Shown piece by piece: positions 58,346 to 64,000 of a stretch of DNA of 64,000 nucleotides (within the stretch, counting starts at the first letter, position 1; the number at the start of each line of letters is the position of its first letter). The notes below the pieces were generated by a model. That model ran no database searches and had not been told where the DNA came from. It worked only from the letters and a program-made list of their open reading frames with translations. Both the position numbers and the translations under genes were made by a program. Source of the stretch: Aquilaria yunnanensis (Eukaryota > Streptophyta > Magnoliopsida > Malvales > Thymelaeaceae); assembly GCA_039654915.1 (NCBI GenBank), contig CM077594.1:15933001-15997000 (forward strand). Reading direction: 5' to 3'.

Positions 58346-60239
58346 CGAAAAAATGAACTAGATTTAAAACCAAGAAACTATAATGAAATTAAAATCATTA
58401 GCAGATCTAAACAAAAACAAACTTAATGCATTAGATCAAAGTACTAATCACAAATCCAAATCTAAGCAAAAGAAGCAAGATTCATAACAGAACACGAATT
58501 ATTAACCTAAATCTATCGAGTGAATAAAAAGCAAGAATAACAACAAAGCATGAATTATTAACCCAAATCTAATAGAAAAAACTAAGAATATATCTCATAT
58601 CATGAGAGGTAAAATGGAAGGATTGATCATGACTTCAAGAAGTAGGCCTGGTGGCTCTGGGTGATGTTGGGTGACCAGAGGCGAGTTGATAAACTGGTGG
58701 TGGTCAACCATGTGGTGGGAGGAGAAGTAGAAGGAGAGAGAAAGAGAGTTGTAGAAGTGTTCATTATTTGGATAAAATCAAATAATCTAAATGAATTATT
58801 TGGATTTCATAAAATGGTTCAATTATTTGATTATTTTGTTCAGATTAGATCAAAATCAAATTTTTTATTTGTATATCAGATCAGTTATTGGTTCATAAGC
58901 TTAAAACTGAGCAAACCGAATAAACAAAAAAATAATTCATATTTTGTAATTATATTTGCCAACCCTTCATATGTAAAGTCATTTTTGTTTAATGTTGGAG
59001 TATAGGATATGAATCAACTCTTAAATTTAGGTATAAAATGAAATATTATCAATATTTATCATATTTTTCAAGTTTTATTTTATTTTATTTTTCAAGTACC
59101 ATGTGTTTAGTTCTAATAAAAAAGAATCAAATTATAAAAATGAATAAATTAAATTATAATTTGAATGATTCGTATGAAAATAAAAAAAATAAATTATAAT
59201 TCAGATAGTTCAGATTGACTTTAATATGTGATTCAGATGTCTGGATTAAATTTATAAAAATAAAAAATCAATCAGATTATTTTATTCGAATTAGGTCTCA
59301 AACCGATCCAACCACACAAATACCCCTAGAGAGTTGAGCCGAAAAAGAAAGAAACAGAGGCGAGAAAAGAAGAAAGAAACATTCTCCATACTGTTTACCT
59401 CAGCCAATAAATACTGCGTATCAACAATTTAATACAGAAAACATCAAATAACGGCTAGCTTGGTTTAATAATAATATATAAAATTATTATAAGAAGTTAA
59501 TTTTTTCAAACTTTTAATTAATGCTAAAGTTATTGTTGAATAACATTTTCAACCTTTAACATTAAAACTCTCACAGCAGGAAATGTCCGTATTACATGGT
59601 GTACCCAACTATTTACAAGTCGATTCACATTTCCTCATCATTTTCCATATCATCTTAGTTCACATGCATGTAGTTTTGGTACATTGCCTCCTATATAGCC
59701 TTTTAAGATTCGCAACCCCTATACATATATGCATGTGAGTACAGAATATACGAACTTTTGCACATTTTTTTTGTCTAAGGTATCTAACTTGTATCAAAAT
59801 CAAACAAGCAGACGCGGCCTACGTACCTGCTTTAACCGCAATTCTCTTAATTTCACTTTTTATGTGGCACCCCAACTCTCACATGGAAACACAAAAAACA
59901 CGATTAGGGCTCGGCGGCGGCTACATGTAAAATCACAAGTTTGGTCCATCCAACAACTGTCTTTGGTAGGCTATCACAATCAATTAGAGTAGGAACAGTC
60001 CACCCGCGCACCTTCATCACATGTATTGGAACTATGCTAGCTACGTGCTCTTATTTTAGGACTATAGATCTCACATAAATATTAGAAATTATAATAAGAG
60101 AATTACTCCCCATACCATATCTATTGAATTATTTTGTTTTGCATTGAGACTAAGAGGATGGAGAACGTTTGTATATTATTTTTACTTCTACCATTAACTT
60201 TTTAATTGTAAATTGAAAAAACTTAAAAAAAATTAAATA
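58346..60239. other. Intergenic DNA with short local repeats
   Basis: Two similar segments at about 58475-58530 and 58530-58570 (AAGCAAGA...CATAACA/ACAAAGC...GAATTATTAACC) give an imperfect tandem repeat. A GAAGGAGAGAGAAAGAGAG tract lies near 58725. Short frames at 58661-59005 and 59729-59992 have no family features. No gene recognised. Confidence 0.45.
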
Positions 60240-60474
60240 CTCCTTCCGTCCCGATTTCTTTGATCCATTTGACTTTTTGGGCTAGTTTGACTTGAATTTT
60301 TTTATATTATTGTTTGTTAGAAAAAAATTAAAAAATATATATTTAGAAATTATAGATCTTGATTTATCATTCACACATAAAAATTTTTCATTTATATGCT
60401 AAAATGTCTAAAATAAAAAATCATAGATTAATTGCTAAAACGTGAATGGTGCAAAGAATTTGGGACGGAGGGAG
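60240..60474. mobile_element. Stowaway-like MITE
   Basis: CTCCTTCCGTCCCGATTTC at the left and GGGACGGAGGGAG at the right, TA at 60238-60239 and 60475-60476. 235 bp, and one of the best-preserved copies in the window. Confidence 0.9.
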
Positions 60475-60499
60475 TATTAAAATTATACTTAAAATAATA

Positions 60500-60735
60500 C
60501 CCTCTCTGTCCCATTTTCTTTACTCTATTTAACTTTTTTTGACTAGTTTGACTTGAATTTATTCATATTATTATTTTTTAGAAAAAATTTAAAAATATAT
60601 ATTTAGAAATTATAGGTCTTTATTTATCATTCAGATATAAAGGTTTTTTTATTTATATGCTAAAATATTGAAAATAAAAAATTATCAATTAATTATTAAA
60701 AAGTGAATGATGTAAAGAATTTGTGTCAGGTGGAG
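60500..60735. mobile_element. Stowaway-like MITE
   Basis: CCCTCTCTGTCCCATTTTC at the left and GTGTCAGGTGGAG at the right, TA at 60498-60499 and 60736-60737. 236 bp, in the same orientation as the copy that ends 25 bp before it and clearly related to it throughout. Confidence 0.88.
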
Positions 60736-60737
60736 TA

Positions 60738-61955
60738 ATATGGTAAAATAATTTATTAAATATCAAAATATTACAAAGGCTCTCAACTTCTCATGCGTGG
60801 TGGATAGTCCTAGAGAGGAGATAGAGAAAGGTGAGGGAAGAGGAAGAGGAAGAGGGACAGGCACTGTAGACAAGTGCCCCAGAGAGAGAATGTCCCAGGG
60901 GAATCCACTTTTCTGCTAATAACTCCACAGCACTAAATCCTAAACCCAAGTGTTCCGACCCGACGCATTGATGGATGATATGTCCAATTAATGTTTTCCA
61001 ATGTCCGAGAGAATTCTTGATGTGCTCTGCACTACAAGCCAACCTATTTCCCTCTCACGAACCAAATTTAGTCCAACCTCACTTCTTCTTTCTGAATTAC
61101 CTAATTCTCACGTTAATTGCTTACTAATTAGCTGGCCAATATATGATCGTTTCAACATAAACCTCTAAATACACCCGAAATTAAGATCATAACACAATTC
61201 CTCTTGCATATAATTAACAAGACAAAATAGCGAATGATATAAAGATGGGCAACCAAGACCATGTGATTAAAATGGGCACCCACAATGAAGTTACAAATCT
61301 CCCTCTCTTCTATACCATTAGTAATTATACCCGAAATGAGTCAACCAATTCAACAACTTCATACAAATAGATATGAAGAAGTAATAGGAAATAAAACACC
61401 AACAAAAAAAAAGAAAAGAAAAGAAAGTTCCTCATTTTTCTTGATTGTGAACTTCTCTGACATATACCCCAAAACCCCAACCTAGCGAGTAATAACATTA
61501 ATAACCCCCGCCATTGTCATCAAAGTCATGCACATATTCAGATATCTACACACAAAGATTTCAGGAAAAAAAGGGAAGAAAAAAAAAAAAAGAAAATCCC
61601 AAATCAACTTACTAGTTAGCTAGATTTCTTGAAACCTAGCATCAAATTAATTAGCAGCAACAAGATGATGAAGCTCAAGATCCGAGGTTCCTCTCAGCGC
61701 AAAAACGTTGGAGATCGACTTTGGTCTCTCCTCAGCCTTCATCTAAAAACTCCAGAGGCTGATCCAAATCGAACTAACTTTTTCCTTGCAGCTGACATGA
61801 TCGCTCCGATCCAATTCCAAGCTTATCTTTCCCTTTTCTTTTTGAATTCCCATCACCAAGAGAATCAACAGGAAAAATCATCCGAAGAACCCTAAGAAAC
61901 TAAGAAGAAGACCCAAAAGATGAGGGAGATGTCTCTTGAACTTGGCGCTGTAAGC
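60738..61955. other. 3' flank of the second Dof gene
   Basis: The Dof 3' UTR (minus strand) probably lies in the right part. A purine-rich run (60805-60860) precedes a small perfect inverted repeat GGCACT...AGTGCC near 60866-60884. A minus-strand 83-codon frame covers 60791-61042 without family features, and the plus-strand frames at 61285-61895 are judged accidental. Confidence 0.4.
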
Positions 61956-62807
61956 TTAGAGAAGGAACTGGGAAGCACCGATGGTACTACTACTGTTGGT
62001 CACATTCCAGAACATGAAAGGATCCGAGAACCCCGCTTGTGGCTCCATCGGATTCTGGCACCCGCTTATATTATTCCATTGCCCTTGTTCAACTTTTATA
62101 TCATTGCTGTTTTCTCTGCTCATTTGAAGCTGATCTTGCTGGTGAAGAGGAGCGGCTAAGGCCTGGAAACTTCCGACCCGTGACGCCGTTTTGTTGACCA
62201 ACTTCTGAGGGATGAAAGTTGAAGCTAAAAGCGACGCAATGGTAGGAGTTGCTGCGGAAGAAGAGAAGGAGCCGAAGATTGGACTAATCGGATTTGAAGA
62301 GTCAGAAGAAAACCCGACCCCAGAAACAGCTGAGCTGTGACTGAGCTCATAACCAGCTGTCGAAGAAGTTAGGTCGCTGAACCGACCCGAGAAAGGGAAT
62401 TCGGGTGCGTTAGTGGGTAATCCATAGAAAATCGGGTTGAGGTCGATTTGGGGCAACACAGGAGGGTTATGGTTTGTGGGTGCAAGGACGGCGGAGGAGC
62501 TGGAAGAGTGCGGCGGCGTGGCGGCCTCGAGAATTCTGGTGGCACATGAGGGACGCCTGAGGCGCTTGTTCTTGCGACAGCCGCCGCCAACAGGGACATT
62601 CCTTAGTGTTCCGCCACGAGTCCAGTAGCGCTTGCAGGACTTGCAGAAGTGGCGAGGCTGGGAGAGGCTGTAGTTGTTGTAGTAACAGAACTTAGTGTTG
62701 GACGAGTCACACCTCGGACATTTCAGAGGTTGTTGGCCCGTCTGTTGTTGTTGTTGCTGCTGTTGTTCTTGAGCAGTTTTGTCCATTAGCAGAGCTGTGG
62801 AAGCCAT
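61956..62807 (-). CDS. Dof zinc-finger transcription factor
   Basis: Encodes a 283-residue Dof protein, a nuclear AAAG-binding transcription factor. An N-terminal octaglutamine (residues 15-22) is followed by the Dof finger at about 28-82, with zinc ligands Cys30, Cys33, Cys55 and Cys58 (CX2CX21CX2C), the [20 protein letters not shown] block and a basic KNKRLRRP nuclear-signal-like run (79-86). The remainder is Ser/Asn/Pro-rich with no second domain. I chose ATG 62807: the open frame extends one codon further only through TTG, and a uORF stop overlaps this ATG. The coding part is intronless and of usual family length. The finger differs from that of the Dof at 11632 ([13 protein letters not shown] against [13 protein letters not shown]), and no similarity is evident outside the finger, so the two are not recent tandem duplicates. 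Orthology is not assigned. Confidence 0.96.
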   Translation of the reverse strand: MASTALLMDKTAQEQQQQQQQQTGQQPLKCPRCDSSNTKFCYYNNYSLSQPRHFCKSCKRYWTRGGTLRNVPVGGGCRKNKRLRRPSCATRILEAATPPHSSSSSAVLAPTNHNPPVLPQIDLNPIFYGLPTNAPEFPFSGRFSDLTSSTAGYELSHSSAVSGVGFSSDSSNPISPIFGSFSSSAATPTIASLLASTFIPQKLVNKTASRVGSFQALAAPLHQQDQLQMSRENSNDIKVEQGQWNNISGCQNPMEPQAGFSDPFMFWNVTNSSSTIGASQFLL

Positions 62808-62827
62808 CAAAACTGTTCTCTGTTCAT
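62807..62827 (-). promoter_or_regulatory. Upstream ORF whose stop overlaps the Dof start
   Basis: ATG at 62827 opens MNREQF and ends in TGA (62809-62807). The A of that stop is also the first base of the Dof ATG (TGATG). Such an arrangement would make Dof translation depend on leaky scanning or reinitiation. Confidence 0.6.
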
Positions 62828-63250
62828 CTATGTGTGTCTGAAACGAAGAAGAAAGAAAGGTAGTGAGAGAGTTTAAGAATATGGAGAGACGAGGAAGAGA
62901 GAGAGAGCGAGAGAGAGAAAGAGTGGAAATGTAGGTGTGGAAGTGTAAAATAACAACACAAAGGAGATATTCTGTTCCAAAAGGAAAGAAACAAAACTGG
63001 GGTCATGGTTTTTGTCTAATAATTGATCAGAGCGGCAGTGAGAGAGAGAGAAGGAGGGACCTGTGGCCATTCGTTGCGGGACATTTTTCTTGTCGAGTAG
63101 ACCGAAATAGGACAGTGAGTCTTTGGTTGGAATTGGATTGGATTGGAGGAGCTCAGGATATACGGTTGACGGAAGGATTCGAGAATACTATTGCAATATT
63201 AATTTCGAAATTCCTTTCATGGATTTAAAATGAGGGTAAAGTTGATGCGG
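62828..63250 (-). promoter_or_regulatory. Leader and probable promoter of the minus-strand Dof gene
   Basis: On the minus strand this is a CT-rich leader, with GA runs on the plus strand at 62882-62922 and 63039-63055. A longer uORF starts at ATG 63006 (60 codons, to 62824) and overlaps the short one next to the main start. No TATA box is fixed. The composition changes to strongly AT-rich beyond about 63230, which probably marks the upstream limit. Confidence 0.5.
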
Positions 63251-63685
63251 TTTATCTAGCTTATTTTTAATGCTAAATGAGTATGACCTTTAAATTTGTC
63301 CTATTAAATTATATAATTTTTTATTATCTACTTTAATTGGATAATTTTTATTAATTTAATTATTAAATTAGATAAAATAATATTAATATAATATTAATTT
63401 AACATTGAAATAAATTTAAAGTAATAATTTTGGAGCTCAAATTTTTTGAATCAATAATTCTGAGCCTTAACTTTTCTCTATCAACTACCACCACCTCTTC
63501 CTGCACATGGATCTTCTTATTCTTTTCTCCACAACTGATTGGTTCACATTAAAGTTCTGAAAATCCACTCACAAAATTTTCCTTCCATGCTAAACAGAAA
63601 AGTAAACAATAACTCGAATACAATACAAAAGGCTATTATAAATCCATCAGATTCTAAACTCGGAAGAACAATTAGCGACGATGGT
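63251..63685. other. AT-rich intergenic spacer
   Basis: Nothing recognised. On the minus strand this would hold the 3' region of the candidate at 63686-63866. Confidence 0.4.
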
Positions 63686-63866
63686 TTAGATCCGGAGAGC
63701 GGACCCAAATATTAGAGTCACGGCTACAACCACGACAGCGGGGATAATGGAGGATGAGATGGCGGCCTCTTCGGAGGTCGGCCTTGGAGCTGGAGCTTCG
63801 GAGGGGAGGCAGGGCCGATCAACAGGCAGACAATCAGAAGAGCTGGACCGAGTGGATCCAATGGTA
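63686..63866 (-). pseudogene. Possible arabinogalactan-peptide-like frame, broken
   Basis: One minus-strand frame reads LGPALLIVCLLIGPAS, which looks like a signal peptide. In the neighbouring frame, overlapping its end, comes EAPAPRPTSEEAA and then a hydrophobic tail SIIPAVVVVAVTLIFGSAL before TAA (63686-63688). A signal peptide, a short Ala/Pro/Thr/Ser segment and a hydrophobic C-terminus is the layout of plant GPI-anchored AG peptides. The two parts need a one-base shift and no good ATG precedes them, so this is a pseudogene, a mis-read exon of a gene extending past the window, or chance. Weakly supported. Confidence 0.25.
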
Positions 63867-64000
63867 CTAGTAGTACTACTTCTCTCTTTTTGCCCTCTCC
63901 CTCAGCTTACTTTTCTGTATTTGGCTTGGAATTTGTGGATCCATTGCTGTCTTTTGAGTTAGGGTTCACCGTCTTTTGGTGTTCACAGGTGCATTCAAAT
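63867..64000. other. Window edge, nothing recognised
   Basis: A pyrimidine tract ending in AG (63881-63904, plus strand) and TTCACAG|GTG near 63989 look like splice acceptors, but no exon can be tied to them within the window. Confidence 0.25.

Noticed and set aside
60791..61042. 83-codon minus-strand frame near a purine tract and a GGCACT/AGTGCC hairpin; considered as a small gene or a microRNA precursor
   Set aside because: The protein has no family features and a serine run from repetitive DNA; the stem is only 6 bp, far too short for a plant miRNA precursor.
1..64000. CRISPR arrays, rRNA, tRNA genes, bacterial-type operons
   Set aside because: No regularly spaced repeats, no rRNA-like blocks and no recognised tRNA A/B boxes with a foldable acceptor; the window is plant nuclear DNA.

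Overview
This is a piece of plant nuclear genome, almost certainly from a flowering plant and probably a eudicot. Two genes encode Dof zinc-finger transcription factors, a plant-specific family. Nearly everything else is AT-rich intergenic DNA built from plant-type transposable elements. The only apparently intact protein genes are the two Dof genes, at 11632-12522 (+) and 61956-62807 (-). They sit about 50 kb apart, and the space between them is filled with transposon debris.

Layout from left to right. 1-413 is the end of a non-autonomous hAT-like element. 2440-10345 is a mosaic: LTR-like repeats, a truncated hAT transposase pseudogene (3416-5228), and a non-autonomous hAT element (6895-8081) carrying one Stowaway-like MITE nested inside another. 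10346-12522 is the first Dof gene with a long, uORF-rich leader and a likely leader intron. 14223-15737 is a Mutator-like element. 18331-19000 is a FAR1/FRS-type pseudogene. 20452-21915 looks like a CACTA remnant. 22193-22569 is a small Mutator-like MITE. 23416-30560 holds an LTR-like block and a degenerate retroelement ORF split by a 2.9-kb solo LTR (27458-30370) with perfect AAACA target duplications. 33130-38030 is a minus-strand LINE, and 40034-44150 is a plus-strand LINE. 44378-50416 is a block of four DNA transposons packed end to end: a Stowaway, two Mutator-like elements, and a 3.3-kb hAT element with a BED-finger transposase pseudogene. 51724-53570 is a non-autonomous hAT element with perfect 8-bp target duplications and internal telomere-like repeats. 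54195-57600 is the 5' part of a Ty3/gypsy element on the minus strand. 60240-60735 holds two Stowaway-like MITEs. The second Dof gene follows, and near the right edge lies a weak candidate for a small arabinogalactan-peptide-like frame.

Functionally, the Dof proteins would act in the nucleus as DNA-binding regulators recognising AAAG-core sites. Both have CT/GA-rich leader regions and upstream ORFs, which suggests translational control. The transposons are decayed: reading frames carry stops and frameshifts, one LINE has lost a catalytic aspartate, and the gypsy element lacks integrase and its 3' LTR. I found no CRISPR array, rRNA or convincing tRNA, and no clear previously undescribed system. 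The most informative structures are the nested transposons with readable target duplications and the uORF architecture of the Dof genes.
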